Source of the DNA: Capsicum annuum
Taxonomy: Eukaryota; Streptophyta; Magnoliopsida; Solanales; Solanaceae
DNA length: 64,000 bases
Assembly: GCF_002878395.1 (NCBI RefSeq)
Contig: NC_061114.1
Span: forward strand, 145,978,160 to 146,042,159
Reading direction: 5' to 3'
A program made the position numbers and the translations under genes. This document shows, one piece after another, positions 47,467-60,995 of the stretch; within the stretch, counting starts at the first letter, position 1; every line of letters begins with the position of its first letter. Below the pieces are notes generated by a model that saw nothing but the letters and a program-made list of their open reading frames with translations, did not search any database and had not been told where the DNA came from.

Positions 47467-50175
47467 TGTAATACCCCGCATGTTTCTAAGCTAGGAAGTG
47501 AATAAGTATTCCTACGTGTGAAATCTCCTATCCTATTATTCATACTTGAGTATATGACTTACAATGAATATACTAGTAATAGGATAGCTTATGATCCATT
47601 AAGCACGTTCATATGAGTCACTTAAGGTAATACAAGCTAATAGTTTTTGAATCCATCAAGTTTTAGTGTTCGATTTTGCAAGGATCATCTTTGAACGAGT
47701 ATAACACGATGTTAATGTGGTATTTTCGTTGATTTAGACCCACCAAATTGTACAAAATCGAATTAACTTTCTAAGGAAACCAATTTCGCCTTAATCCAAT
47801 ACCCAAGCAAAATGTTATGCCCATTTTTATGAGAGACAGTAAGCATAAGAGATTGGTTAGGCGCCGCCCAATCCAAGCATAGGCGATTGGTTAGGAGTCA
47901 CCCAACCCAAGCATAGGCAATCACTTGGGCACCGCCTAAGTCAATTCCAGGTGTCAAAAACACTCCGTCTTGAGTTATTTTAAAGGTAATTAAGTCTTTA
48001 AATACTCTCTACACGTCCCTAAACTTAACCCTACAAAATATATAGCTTCTAAACATACAGCAACCCTATTTTCATCTCAAAGCTCATCATCCAAGAGCAC
48101 TAAAGAAGAAAACAACTAGGGTTGCATAACTAAGCTTGAAGATCCGATTTCAAGGAAATTCCTCCTTCAATCATCAAGAATCTTTCCTCCTAAGGTATGC
48201 GTGTGTTGATTTATGTATCCCTTTCATCCATAAAGCTCACAGACCCTCTTTTTCATTATAAAGTTTGATTTCTATGTTGTTGGGTGTTGATGATCATGTT
48301 GTTGATGTTGGGTGATTCCCAAGATCGAATCTTTATATGTTTTTATGAATTCATGATATCATGTGAGTTGGAAACATGTAAGTTTGGTTGTTCATGATGT
48401 ATAATTGCATGATTTCACCTATCCTTAAGATGTGCATGTAAGGTGTTTGATAAAATGCCTAAGGAACTAGAAATCATGCAATATAGTTAAATTGTGACTA
48501 AGTGAAGGATTCATGATATGCCCTTACGTTCCAATGACTAACATGTTGTTAATTTGCCTTGTAAATATTGCTGGAATACTTATGAACTATTCTTATGAGA
48601 TTATGCTATGTTTAATTGCAAATCCTACTTATGAACAAGATGTATGATAACCATACAATCCACATGAACTTTCATGCTATTGGTATGTGTTACCAATATG
48701 ATTATGCAATGAACATGATATTAAGATTGTGCAAGTACTTCTATGTGATATGTATTCTTTTCCATGCAATACATTGTTGATAACCATGCTTAGTATGAGA
48801 TCCCTACTAATGCTATTATAAATTATGGACTCTACTTTTATGATCAAGTCAGTCATGTATGCCAGTTTCCTTCCATCGAGTCCTGGTGGTACTTGTACCC
48901 AAAAACTATAGTTATGTGCCTATATCCATGTCATGTTTCATGATATCCGAACTCAAGCTATGATTCCATAGACTTCAGTCGGTCATGTGACTCAGGAAAA
49001 CCTCATGATCTTAGTCAGTTGTCAGATATTAGTAACATTCCACCAGTCAACCAAATTCAGTAAGATTAAGTCATCCACTATCAGTTATTCATGTCCAGTC
49101 CCTCCAGATGGAGTAGTGGTTAGCACCGAGTGAATCCAAGGATGGGAACTCACCCACCAGTTTAGGGTGTGATTCTTAGTAGTCATCCTTGTGTTACAAA
49201 ACTATGTAACCAGCGTAGGTTGAGACATCTTAAGTCGTCAGATTAGGCTTGATGAGGTGGCTTAACTCATCAGTTTATGGTTCCCACCGTTCTCATTGAG
49301 TACCCTCCAGATAAAGGTCACTCACAGGCTTTCCTTACCCGTGGTACAGTATTGACACCCCTCCAGTTGGGGCAGAGATTGGACCCCAGCTTAGCCATAA
49401 TGGAATAGATGGGTCATGTCAGTTAAACACTACTTCCCACAGTTTCAGTATCAGTCTCAGCAAAAGAACTCAAGGCATTCTTCAGATTTCAGTATACGTA
49501 GGACTGTTAGATATATTCATCCATGTTATCAATTTTAGTATCAGTCATGACAGTTATCAGTAAACCATGTATTAGCTTACAGGTCATGCTATCACGTATT
49601 CACAGTCCTAGTTTCTATATATGTGTTTGCACTCCCACGTTCATATTATTCAGTCAGTGTTATTCATGCATGAAACCCTTTATGTTCATCCTACCTTCCT
49701 CGTATACTCAGTACTCCAGTTGTACCGATGCATTTGTGCTATGGTGCTTTCTTTTCATATTACACAATAGGTTCCGAGACACGAGCTTGAGCCCAACAAT
49801 AGCGGTAGCATTCCATCTGCAGAGACACAGTGAGTCCTCATTGATATGAGGACAATATGATTTGATTCATTTATTTAATTCTTTATTTCAGTTTTACGGA
49901 GTTAGTTGGAGACATGTTCCTTTAACTCCTTATTCGGATAGTTTAGAGGATTTCAGATTTACTTTTAGATTTACGTTCAGATTGAGTTGTTTTGGGTATT
50001 TCACCCACATGGTTTTATTCAGTTGAACCTTATGTCCTTACAGCTCTATGTATTTCGCATTATTATATCATGATTTGCAGTATACAAGTACAGATATCAG
50101 TCATGGGTTAGCTTGTGGTCCCTCGGGGTCATGAGCACCATGTAGCATTCTGGTTCAGCCAATCGGGGTGTTACA
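47467..50175 (+). repeat. 3' LTR of element D
   Basis: 2709 bp, partner of 39701-42424, with the same tandem repeat (47843-47942) and TATA-like word near 48037. Open stretch 49523-49849 mirrors the non-coding one in the 5' LTR. Confidence 0.93.
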
Positions 50176-52049
50176 AACTGTTGGGTCCAATAATCCAAAG
50201 TAAGATAGCATGAACGGAGCCAATCCATCCTCAAGATTACATCAAAATCTAACATATCAAACTCTTCTAGATCCACCCATGTCTGTATATGAAAGATAGA
50301 CACCATACAACCCCTATAAACCTTTCTAGCCACAATAGATTAAACTAATAGAGTCGACATAGAGAATTGCTCAAAAATAATCTTGGGATGAAAATCAAAA
50401 TGCAAAACCACATAAGGGGTAACATAATAAAGGGTAGTACCCAAATCAAGCAAATAATACACATTATGAGAGAAAATTTTCAACATACCGGCGATAACAT
50501 TAGGAGAAACCTCTAATTCCTAATAGGTAGCAAGAGCATAGAAATGATTTGGACCAGTTTTAGAACTAGAAGTATCTTCCTTTGGTGCAGGAGCTGAAGA
50601 TGTAGCTACCAGGACTTTATTAGCTCCCGTGGATACCTTGGTTAAAGAAAAGTCTTGTTGTATGTTACCAAATTGGCCATAATAATAACATCAATTCCTT
50701 TTCCCATCAAATTGACCGTGATAAAATTTCCCATAGAAATGGCAAGAAGGATAATCTAGAGCTTACTGAGAACTACTAACCTATGACTAGGCACCCTATG
50801 CCTTAAAACCACTACTACAATCACCCAAGGCCTAGGATAAGGAGCACAAGTAGACAAATATGAATTCTCTTAATTCTTCATCATAGTTCACTATCAAACA
50901 TTTTTCCTACAATTTTTTTATCCTCCACCCTTTGTTTTAAACCTAAACTTTTTACTTTGCCTCTCTCACATTTCTGCCTGCTTCTTTCTCTCGTCCTTAG
51001 TCTACAACATGTAAACCACAAGTCTAGAGATATCCATATCATTATTCAGAATAGAGGCCTTACACTCTAAAACCAAGTCCAACGATAATCCCAAAGAAAA
51101 CTTCCTCATCTTATCCCTCATTCTAGATATCAACTATGGAGCATAGCAGTACAATTGATGAAACATCAAAGCCTATTCTTTCACACTCATCTTGCCCTGT
51201 GTCATATTAACAAACTCCTTATCCTTATCATCTCTCAACTCCTATGGAAAAAAATAATCATGAAAGGCACCAGAAAACTACTACCACATAGCCTCCTCAG
51301 TATCATCACCCCTTGACTACTCCTACTCCTTATACCATAGATATGCTACATTTTTTAGTGGGTACATAGAAAACTCTACGCCCTCAGAATTAGTAACATG
51401 CATAACTCAAAATATCTTCTCTATCTTATCCACAATACCTTAAGAATCCTCCTCCACCTTGGAGCTAGTAAAGTTTGGGGGATTCAACCTCGTGAATTGG
51501 CCAACTCTAGAAACCTTAGAAGAAGGACCAATAGAACCCATAAAATTAGACTGAAGTGACTATACTGCCACAAATTAAATATGCAAATGAATAGATCGAT
51601 GAAACTCTGAATTAGATATATCACCCATAGATGTTAGGGCACGAGCATTATCAGTGTGAGGAACCCGAGGAGGACTAGTAGGAACTGGTGGAATGCTATA
51701 TGGGGAAGTATACTCTGGAGCAGGGACCATAGAATAGGTCTGTACCCGATAAACTTTATGAGTCTCTTCCATATTGTCCTTCGGTAGGATATAGTTCCCA
51801 ACAAAGTTTCTATGAGCATCAAATCTTTGAGGAGATATGATCTGAAATGTGAAGAATCCAGGAATTAGAGAAGTTTCATAACGGTAGACTCTACAACCCA
51901 AAAATAAAACACAAAAATGAGAAATATTCCTAAATGTCTTGTAGCCTCTGCTTTATAATTATGACATGTTACACACGCATAAAAAGGACTCTAGTCGACA
52001 TAGCTTTATGGATACCCAATTACTCTAAACCATGATCTAATATAAAGCT
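50176..52049 (-). pseudogene. Gag and protease of element C, with leader
   Basis: Minus strand, from 51901 leftward: YTSPYSIPPVPTSPPRVPH, then (about 51510-51060) FTRLNPPNFTSSKVEEDS, FVNMTQGKMSVKE, SLGLSLDL and LNNDMDISRLVVYM, a chromovirus capsid. A degenerate zinc knuckle near 50690 reads CYYYGQFGN. Protease near 50470-50400 has LLDLGTTLYYVTPYV, keeping Asp and Gly-Thr, then 50333-50190 VYRGCMVSIFHIQTWVDLEE, FDVILRMDWLRSCYL. The text ends LDYWTQQF at the D insertion. The 52000-52049 leader should hold the primer site but only a degenerate match is visible. Confidence 0.75.
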
Positions 52050-54164
52050 TGTTTGGAGCCACACTAGGGCTTGGCCGTGATGGGTATCTGAAGCCGACCA
52101 TGGACTGGAGACCAACCCCATCACCTAAACTCATGAACACAAAATAATAATAATAATAATAAAAAGAAGAAAAAGAAGAATGCAAATTTCAATTAATCAA
52201 TAACAAATGATACATAAATGAACCAAGGTAGGGGTTTTAAGATTTTAACAATTCCCATTCCATAATTGTCTGTCTAAAGCCTCTACCAAAATTGAACATC
52301 ATCTAGGTCAGGACATGCACCCGACAATAGCCAAAAAGGGCCCATAATGGTCTGAAACATAATGGAAACAAACAATATAATGATGGGCCTTCTGGAAAAT
52401 AGAAACTTACCACTTCAAAGCAACTTGATAGGCATGCTAATCCACTTAATATTGCAAAGGGGAAAATGAAGTTTCTTCAAACCCTACATTATGAAACAAT
52501 ATAGCATCCTAGGATGGTTAGCAGGGTGAGCGCTATCATGTAACTCAGGATAAGGGGTAAAATAATGTCATGATCAAATCAGTTAAAGAACATTCACAAC
52601 CATATTCATATAATCATATACATATATATTATATGCCGAGATAGCGAACAAGGCTTAATCATGAGATTTAAAATCATTAACCTTGACTGTAAAGCTTCAA
52701 CCATCATAAAGGCACCCATAGGCTATGTGGGTCTATCTCCCTTATAAAAAGGGCCAGTGCGTGTTAGCCAAATGAACTTGACAAAAATAAAAGAAAAATA
52801 AACCCATCAAGGCCACTATCCATCCTCTAAAATATATATATATCAAGGGTGAAACATGCACACTATCGTTAAGACCCCAACATCGACAAATGTGATTTCT
52901 AGTATTAGTCCCTCCGAGACCTCTATCTTCCACAACAGGCTACACAATCCCCTTTAAGCCTAATTAAAGCATTTACACATATTCCCAACAATTAAGCAAG
53001 AAGTAATTTGTTAATGAATTTATCGAATAGTATCATCATACGAAAAAAAAAGCTTGTAAGCTAATATCATCATGCCAAACAAAATTGTTTAGCTAACTAG
53101 GTCTCTTACCTATGATCCAATAGGACTCCAACCCATTTAGTCATCTCGGAGTCTAACTCATCAACCAATAGGACTCCGATCCATTTACCAAAAAAGGACT
53201 CTAACCCATAAACTAATATGACTTCAAAAATTTAGCCAATTAGGACTCAAACCCCTTTAGACAACTGGGCGCTAAAGTTCCAATTCAAAATAAATCCATG
53301 GCCTCCAAGGCTTTTCAAAAGTTAATTTATATTCAATTTACCTTTTATGCAATGCAAGGTTTCATAAGTGAAGAAATTTATGGATATATCCATGTCTCAA
53401 ATCAAATTTCACAAACTAGGTTGAGGTTAAAGACAATTTCTAACCATTAAATCATTAAGTTTGAGGAAACCCATGTTCCCCATTCTAATTCCCACACGCA
53501 TGCAATTAAATAGTTCAAATTCATGAAATTATAGAATAAACAATCGGTTAAAAGCCATGGGAATTTAATTTATACAATAACTATTCCAAAAACCTCAACC
53601 TACAATCAAAATCCAATAATTAAACCACATGAGTAACAATTAGATACATGTTTTTACCAAAAATCAATTTAGGAAAGAGATAAATTCCTTAAATACACAA
53701 GAAATCAAAACAAAATTTGGATCTTGGCACACAGATGATGAATCCTCTATGAAACCCTTGAGCTTTTTATGGGTTTTGAGTTTCAGAGTGAAAGGCAGCA
53801 ATTGATATTTAAAAGACTGATGAAAATAACTCTAATAATTGTTTAATTATCTTAATGGGTGAAAATACTCAAAAACCCCTCACCCCAAGTGAATAAAACT
53901 AAATGCACAATATTTGTCCATGGTGTGGTATTCCAATATTGAGGAGACTATCCTCCATGCCATGCTAATATCACAGAAGGTGACACAATGATACTGGGGA
54001 GGCTTACAACCTCGAAATTCTGAAATGATCCTAAATCCTTTCCAAAACTTCCAAAACTCTTTTGAGATACACTGTTAACATACATAAATATAATTTAAGT
54101 CAAAAATTGAGTTTCAGGCATAGGAAGGTCAAAAATAAATTATCAAAGTTTCAAGGGACTTAGA
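52050..54164 (-). repeat. 5' LTR of element C
   Basis: Partner of 33560-35640; ends TTTCAAGGGACTTAGA against TTTTAAGGGTCTTACA. Contains the AAT microsatellite (52143-52162) and the 25-bp minisatellite (about 53081-53280). No coding sequence. Left edge accurate to several bases. Confidence 0.75.
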
Positions 54165-54881
54165 GGACCACCCAGAGAAGTTGATACGACTAAGATTAAT
54201 GTGGAGTTCTCTACTTCATCAATCTTCATTATTAGTGCACTAGTTGGATCTCGTGCTAATACTGAATTTGCTACAGATGCTAATATAACCTCATACTTAC
54301 TGTCACATGACACAAATGCCTAGGCTACCACAGGTACATCTTTATATTTATTCTTGAAATTCAAGAATTATGCATTAGGGAGAATGCTTAGCTTTTTGTT
54401 GATGGGTAGGGGTAGTTGAACCCTCAAGGGTTTGTTGCCTATGTTCTTTTATTTTGTGTGCTATCTAATAAAACCGACATATTTAGGACATTTTTTTATT
54501 TCTAGTGTGTTCTTTGTATTGTGTACGTAAAAGGGATTGATAGGGAATGAATGAAAAGTATTGTTTTTATGTGTTGTGAAATTATGAACCCATTAAAAAA
54601 ATTTGAAATTGCTACTAAATTACCCAAAGTGAACCCATTTCTACCATTGGTAATATATAAATATGGCAATGTTTGCTTAAGCTTGAGTACAAAATAAATG
54701 GTTGGTCGTGATTATGTATTCTACATCATGAGGATATGAGGTTTTTGTACTATTTTCATAGTGTGCATGCATCTAAAACATTCCCAGTTCATTCTATTAT
54801 GTTGTAAGTAGGTGTCTAGGAAAGGATCGTAAGCCATGTTTGATCATTAGTCCACTTAATTTTAATAGGGGGCCCCAAAAT
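54165..54881 (+). pseudogene. ORF3 end and 3' region of element A
   Basis: 54165-54345 reads GPPREVDTTKINVEFSTSS and then a low-complexity Ser/Thr/Ala-rich tail, the continuation of ORF3 from 33559. Next comes TTATGCATTAGGGAGAATGC (54368-54387) and GGGTAGGGGTAG (54403-54414), counterpart of B's 30547-30584 motif, which confirms the link to A. The remainder to 54881 is non-coding A 3' region, cut by E. Confidence 0.6.
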
Positions 54882-57568
54882 TGTCTAACGCCCCGAATCT
54901 AGTACCCAGAATGCTATACGATGCTCATGACCTCGAAGGACCATAAGCTAACCCATGACTGGTATCTGTAACTAAGCAATGAATAATATACTATAAATAT
55001 GTCAAATGTAAGTTGCAAGGCCGTAAGGTTCAAAACTAAACAAATAATAAATATAAAATAATGTCTGCAACGGGCTATAATAATACCCAAAACTGAGATA
55101 AAATGTCTAAAACATGATGTAGTCTGAAATCCTCTAAACGGTCTAAAAACTTTGGAGTTGATGGGACACATCCCCATCTAACTCCGAACTAATAAAGTAA
55201 GAAAGTAATAAAATAATCATGCTATGCTCAAATGATGAGGACTCACTGCTAGTCTGGATGCTGAACGTCTAATTTACTAAGGATGCTCAGGAGCTCGTTC
55301 TTCTACAGCTATGGTATTAAACACCATAGCACAAATACATCAGTACGTTGAATGTACTGGTATGCAAGTGAGGTAGGCTAAATGCAATGGTTCATATGCA
55401 TGAACAATACTAACTAACTGAATAATATGAATGTGATAATACATTATTGAATACATAACTATAACTGAGATCATGATAATGCTGACTCACGAATTTTGAT
55501 AATGTGGATTTACCGATATCTAAGTTTGATATAGGGATACTGAATGACTAAGTCTATTGAGTACTGAGAAACTGATCTCATATTACTGAAAAAGGAATGA
55601 CTATTTCTAAAAGTTTTAATTACGAAGAACTAGTCTAATTGACTGTATCTAACAGTCCTAAAACTGAATACTGACAATATGAATTTTGCATGATTAATAT
55701 ACTATTAACTAGGTTCGTGATAACATTACTATTGATTTTGAATACTGATAACATGAGTGATTGTATTTGAAATTCCTGATACTGATGGAACTAGAAAGGT
55801 TCCGCACTATACTGATTTGACTACATTTGATAGTCTTGGATTTCTGTAGAACTGAACTGACAGGGAGCTCTTCGTCAACCCCGCCTCGAAGGTAACCCAA
55901 ATGAGATGTATAAATCCTCAAATGCATAGGGTGAATCTTAACCTACGCTGGATATATAGTTCTTGTACACAAGGATTGCTTATAAGGATCACACCCTCCA
56001 CTGAATAACAGGTGATTCCCCATCGTTGGGTTCACTCGGTGCTGAATCCTACTCCCAACTAAAATCAACACTGAACTAATTAACTGAACTGAATTGATAC
56101 TAATGGTATTGTTTAGTGGAGCTAAAATGAGTTCACTAAGTTTCATTGACTGACAAAATGCTATTGATAGCTGAGGAATGATGGAGAGTACTGAAGTTAC
56201 TGAGATTTCTGGGAATACTGAGATCACTGAAATCACTGGACTATAGAGTTTGCTGAGTAAGACTGGACTAATACTGAGTTTACTGAGTTTTCCTGAGTCA
56301 TGTAACTAACTGAATTCTAGTGATCATGGCTTTACTGAAAGTATCGTCAAAATAGGACACTGACTCTAGGCACATAGCTAAATTTTTAGTACAAGTACCC
56401 CCAAGACTCGATAGCATGAAAATAACAGGACATGAAATTTCTTAAACACATGACCAATATCAACAATTCATAATACATTAGTTTGGGGATTTCATGAAGC
56501 ACATGGTTATCATAGTCTTGTACATGAATGGAATTGCATATAAACATGTCATACTTTCATCAACCTAATCTCATGGATATTCCCTCAACCATTCATATTG
56601 CACATATTATCATGGAAGTCATTCTTAGTCATAGGGTAAAGGATGCACTATCACTTGGGTCACAATTAAGCTATAATGCATAATTTCTATTCTCTTAGGC
56701 ATTTCATCAAACGCCTAGGATGCATGACTTAGGGCATAGGCATGACCATCAAATTAATACAACAAAACTCCATATCTCAACACAATTTTACATGATTCAG
56801 ACCACATACTAGCATTGGTTCATGAACAAAACATAAGGATTCCAAAATAGGAATCATACAACCATAATCACATGAACATAATCAACCCACAATAAAATAT
56901 TCACAATACAAGATTTAAAACTTGATTATTGGGCTTCATGGATGAAAGGAATCCATGAATGATAACTGTGCATACCTAAGTTCTTGATTCTAAAAAAATT
57001 GATGGAGAGATTCTTGAATTTGAGTCTTGGATTTAAATCCCCAATTGAAAACCCTAGCTTGTTCTTGAGAAAAACTTGAGAGAAATAATATATTTTGGGT
57101 GAAATATGGCTGAATCACGTATTATTGGGTATATATTAGGGTGAGAAAGTGACCCTTTTAACCCTTGGATGCATACTTTAATTCTGAGAAAATTTCCCGA
57201 CCTAACCCTTTGCGCGACGCGGTGCTATTGCACCGTGTCACTAAATTTTACAATTCTGAATTTGAGCCTTGGTGCAATGCACCATAATCTCGGAGACTTA
57301 CTGGATTTTGATGATTACCATTTTGGATGGCTCCGCAATGCGTTAATGGCTTAAGTGGCACACTGGCTTACTAAAATGGCTCTAACTCTTCGCCTGGGTG
57401 TCGGATTTGGGCGAATTTGGTATCGAAGGAAAGCTTATTCAATTTCCCACCTGATAAAATGTGATAATCTTGAAACTACCATATGTATAAAAATATATTC
57501 ATCTTTGAAACAAGTCTTTAACATTTTTGGGATGATTTTTAAGCTAGGTAGAAGTGCGGGGTATTACA
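54882..57568 (-). repeat. 3' LTR of element E
   Basis: 2687 bp; partner is 60996-63844. It lacks about 150 bp present at 61970-62125 of the partner. TATA-like word on the element strand at about 57129-57138. The paired plus-strand open stretches 57169-57354 and 57355-57603 recur at 63439-63885 only because LTRs are duplicates. Confidence 0.88.
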
Positions 57569-59480
57569 ATAGCTCTCTCTTAGGAATATTCGTCCTCGAA
57601 TAAGATTGATTTAGATAGGAGAATCAATAAGATGAAGTATGTACTAAACATGAACAACAAAAACATGACAACCTAACTGACATTACTAAGATTCATACTG
57701 AACATGCATATCTGATGCATGATTTTATGATTGAGCTAATGCATGACTGCATGACTGAGAGTACTAATAAGCTAATCACACATATCTGATGTATGAATAT
57801 ATGACTGAACTGACTTATGAACATGTGACTGAACATGTAAAGTTAAAGATACCAAGTTTGAAATGAAAACTGAGCATGGAACTGAATGCCACATTTGTAA
57901 CTAAAATCTAAATCTGAAACTGAATAGGCTTAAGAAAAGCTATTACCTTGGGCTAAATCTGAGATTAATTACTAAATATGTATGAGTGGAAACATAAGAA
58001 TGTAACTGGGTATGGAACGTGATATATGAGCTGAATATTATGATCTGAACTAAGTTTCTTTCACACATGGCATACAACCGAGATTAGAGCTAGAGGGTCA
58101 ACCTATGGGTACCCACTATCCAAACTAGATTCATTACAAGAAGAGAAACTAGAGGGTCTGAGACACGATAGCTTAGGGGTTATAGAGCATCTCCCCCTTG
58201 GGACACTATGTCCCTAGAAGAATACTGACTTGACTGTGATACTGCAAAAAATTGGGATGATGCACAGGGCACCTACAAACTGAATCGTGACTGAATATCT
58301 GAGATCTAAAACTAAGGCAAGATACATTAACCAAGTTGAACACAAAACAACCTAGTTGGTCTATCTTTGAATGATGACATTCATCAGACTCTGAATAGTG
58401 TGACTGGATGGAAAGATGGAAACCACACCCTTCAAATTTGTTTACCTGACTGCTAAACTGAACTAGTGGCTCTGCGGACTAGCTCATGCTTAAAAATTAT
58501 ACTCGACTGGAGCATTTCTACGACACTCTTTATATAGAGTTCTAATGACTGTAGGGAGAAAGCGAATCTTAGTCTGGCCTAAGCATGAATGGATAAATAT
58601 ACTAATTTATCTAATTAACTGAATGACTTATAGATGAACGCTAGCATATAAGACTGAACTGTACTTAGTCTGAACGACTAGCCTAAGGCTGTAGAGTATT
58701 ATGCATAAAAAGTAATGATTGACTGGGAAACATACGGTAGCTAAGCATGAATAAGGGAAAAATATATTACCTTAGGAATACAAGACCAGGAGTCTTACAT
58801 GATTTGGGAGCATTTTATAAACTCAGGTACTGAAATACTAATATCTGAGTAACCGATGGCTAAATAACTAATAGCTGAAAGCCATGGTTCTATGGGATTC
58901 TCTAAGTCCTTTACCGGATACTGACTACTGAATGACGCTGTAACTTAGGCCTACGGAGCGAAACATTAACACTAGAGATTCACTGAGGTATCTAAATTAA
59001 GAGTACACATAACATAATCTGAGTTCAACAGAACACTAGGAGTGAAATCATGAATCGTATGGGCTAAGCATACTGTAAAGAATGACAAGAGTGCATGAGT
59101 CATGAGCTGCAGACCTGAGTCTACTATTTCTGTACTCATGGAACTTTATTCGTAATATAGAGTAAGCCAAAACTCCTCATACTAGGAACTTAAATCAGAC
59201 ATTATTTTTTTTATGGAAAATGCGTGAATATAAGCTGGGTGCATGGAACTATGACATGAAGCATGCATAAGTATTAAGAGGGTTGAAGTACATAACTTCA
59301 CATTGCGATAGGAATGGGCCCAAGAATTATCTTCCTTTATTGATTTTCTACGCGCACTGGCATTACTACTAGAACTTGAAGGCCTGGCTTACTGAGATAT
59401 CATAACCGGATAGTTACTGTATTCCTGTCGGGCTATGTTGGACTGACTCACTGGGTAAAGATTGAGAAGGTCCTGTAACA
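57569..59480 (-). other. Non-coding internal region of element E replacing pol
   Basis: Begins (element 3' end) with the polypurine-side word TTATTCGAGGACGAATATTCC on the minus strand, as in D. The rest is rich in ACTGA and CTGAA words and shows no RT, RNase H or integrase motif in any frame I read; no open stretch longer than 60 codons occurs. In D the same interval holds about 3.5 kb of pol. Confidence 0.65.
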
Positions 59481-60776
59481 TCTCATCTGACCTTAAAGTT
59501 GACTGCTAAGAAAGGAGTTATAAAAGAAAAAGAATCTCCTAAAGCTGAAGAAGCAAGAATATGTAAATAAAGGACCTATAACATAGCAGTAGCTGCATCA
59601 GGAGAAATTTCCTAATCCTGCATAGAGTCTATTTGGCCGTTGCCCACTGATAGCAATGGAATTGGCTCCCTGCTGATTCGGGCGATCGACTTGAGCTAAA
59701 GGACGACTATGCTGACTTTGAAAGTCGGGTTTAGAACAGTCTCAAACCTTGTGACCTAACTTTCCACATCCAAAACACTCATTACTGTCAGCTTTACAAA
59801 CACCCTTATGATGCTTACCATATTCTTCATAAAGCGGATAAGTAAAAACCCTGCTCTCACTACCCTGGGCCTCAAAGCTTAGCGCCCCATCTCTATGGTC
59901 ATATTTGAACTTTGGTGCGGGTACACTAGCTAAAGATGGAATTGGGGATGAAAACTTTTGTCTCTACTTAGAACAGTTACCACCCTACGAACCTGGCTGA
60001 GAAAAACTATAACTACGAGTTCTGGCCTTCTTGTTTTCCCTCCTCTTCTTCTTAAATTTCTACTCCTCAATCGGCTGAGCATGGACCATAAGCCTAGACA
60101 TGTCCATGTCCTTCATAAACATTGCAGTTCTGCACTCCTTAACCACTCTAGCTGATATCCAATAAAAAATCATATTCATTCTGGATCTACTGTCTGCTAC
60201 TACATGGGAAGGATACCTAGCTAACTAGGTGAACTTGAGGTAGTATTGTTTTACGTTCATGCTACCTTATCTGAGGTTAATGACCTCTCATACTTTGGCT
60301 TTTTTCTACTTTAAAGAAAAGAATCTATCTAAAAGAGTTGTAGCAAACTCTTCCCATTCTATGGGTTCTGCATTGATACCCCTGTCTACCTTCCACTATT
60401 TAAACTATGTATGGGCTATATCTTCTAGCCGATACGCAGCTAACTCTACACTCTCATGGGAAGTCACTCCCATGATGTTTGTGACTTTCTGAACCTGGTC
60501 GAGGAACTCCTGTGATTATTCTTCGAACTTAGAACCTGATAATAAGAGAGGATTTATTCGAGTGAAGTCTCGAATCTCGGCTGCAGCTGAATTAGCCACT
60601 GGATTGGCTGAAATAGCAGCTGGCCATTTATTTTGAGGCATGAATGAATTGGCTAGAGTAGTGAATGCAGTCCTGAATTTTGCATGAGAGACATGCTCAT
60701 CTAGATGATCTGCCTGAATGGGCTAAGGTGTTGGCTAATTTCCCTGTCTCCTTTCGTTAGTCCCTTTGTGAGGCAT
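59400..60776 (-). pseudogene. Gag (and protease trace) of element E
   Basis: ATG at 60776 on the minus strand, MPHKGTNERRQGN, about 220 bases from the LTR. The capsid reads in one frame for about 450 bases: FRTAFTTLANSFMPQNKWPA, DFTRINPLLLSGSK, FLDQVQKVTNIMGVTSHESV, ELAAYRLEDIAH. It aligns with D gag (FTRMNPLSFHGSK, FIEQVQKVIDIM). Stops are TAG or TAA, mostly at Gln or Trp sites. A zinc knuckle lies at about 59825-59745: YGKHHKGVCKAD then ECFGCGKLGHKV and, after a stop, DC. Protease trace SFSFITPFLAVNF near 59530 without the catalytic Asp. Sequence then departs from pol. Confidence 0.8.
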
Positions 60777-60977
60777 TTTCTGTAAACAACAGGGAGAATG
60801 GATTAAATTGAGAGAAAATTTCAAGCTTATGCTCACTGGAACGACATGAATACTGAAAGAGGGGAAATTATTCCTAAAACATCTTATAGCCTCCTACGCA
60901 TAAGTATGGTGCACAACACAACCATGCACAAGACACTACTAGATGCGGCTTTTTAGACTTCCTAGGATAGTGTTGAA

Positions 60978-60995
60978 CCTTAGGCTCCAATACTA
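60978..60995 (-). other. Primer binding site of element E (tRNA-Met type, eroded)
   Basis: The minus strand reads TAGTATTGGAGCCTAAGG directly inside the LTR edge; compare D TGGTATCAAAGCTAAGG. The following GTTCAA is also shared with D. Confidence 0.65.

Larger units (their letters stand above)
39701..50175 (+). mobile_element. Element D: Tekay/Del-like chromovirus with 2.7-kb LTRs
   Basis: 10,475 bp. LTRs 39701-42424 and 47467-50175 both run TGTAATACCCC...GGGGTGTTACA. A tRNA-Met primer site follows the first, a polypurine tract precedes the second. Gene order gag, protease, RT, RNase H, integrase, chromodomain. Flanks are ACCTC and AACTG, agreeing at 3 of 5 bases, perhaps an eroded target duplication. 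In 177 bp (39701-39877 against 47467-47643) I count 11 mismatches, the lowest of the elements sampled, fitting its place as an insertion within C. Confidence 0.93.
33560..54164 (-). mobile_element. Element C: chromovirus-like Ty3/gypsy, interrupted by G and D
   Basis: LTR copies lie at 33560-35640 and 52050-54164, both in minus orientation by gene order: gag and protease at 50176-52000, RT and RNase H 38321-39700, integrase 35800-38320, then a G-rich polypurine tract next to the left LTR. D (39701-50175) splits the protease-RT linker: the text runs from LDYWTQQF on one side to KLVIEWEGS on the other. G splits the integrase. Without D and G the element is about 9.3 kb. No target duplication is recognisable (TATTA left, GGACC right), in line with its decay. 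Confidence 0.75.
1..54881 (+). mobile_element. Element A: Athila/Tat-like Ty3/gypsy retrotransposon, interrupted by F, H, B and C
   Basis: This is the outermost element. It runs in from the left edge and survives as blocks 1-1905, 11839-15193, 16856-20043, 33434-33559 and 54165-54881. The blocks were joined by their order along the homologous element B: A's first bases match B from about 21735, its pol matches B 23830-27100, its ORF3 matches B ORF3, and its last block carries the same GAGGACA-like and G-rich 3' motif as B near 30547-30584. The ORF3 text breaks at 20043 and resumes at 33434, then breaks at 33559 and resumes at 54165. No LTR of A is inside the window; its left LTR should lie a few hundred bases to the left. 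Whether bases after 63844 also belong to A is unclear. Confidence 0.75.

Noticed and set aside
33555..54169. Target duplication for element C
   Set aside because: Flanks TATTA and GGACC do not match; insertion is inferred from the split ORF3 instead.
57169..57603. Two adjacent plus-strand open stretches, repeated at 63439-63885
   Set aside because: They are antisense to element E and sit inside its LTRs. Conservation is explained by LTR duplication, and the copies have accumulated changes without frame-preserving pattern.
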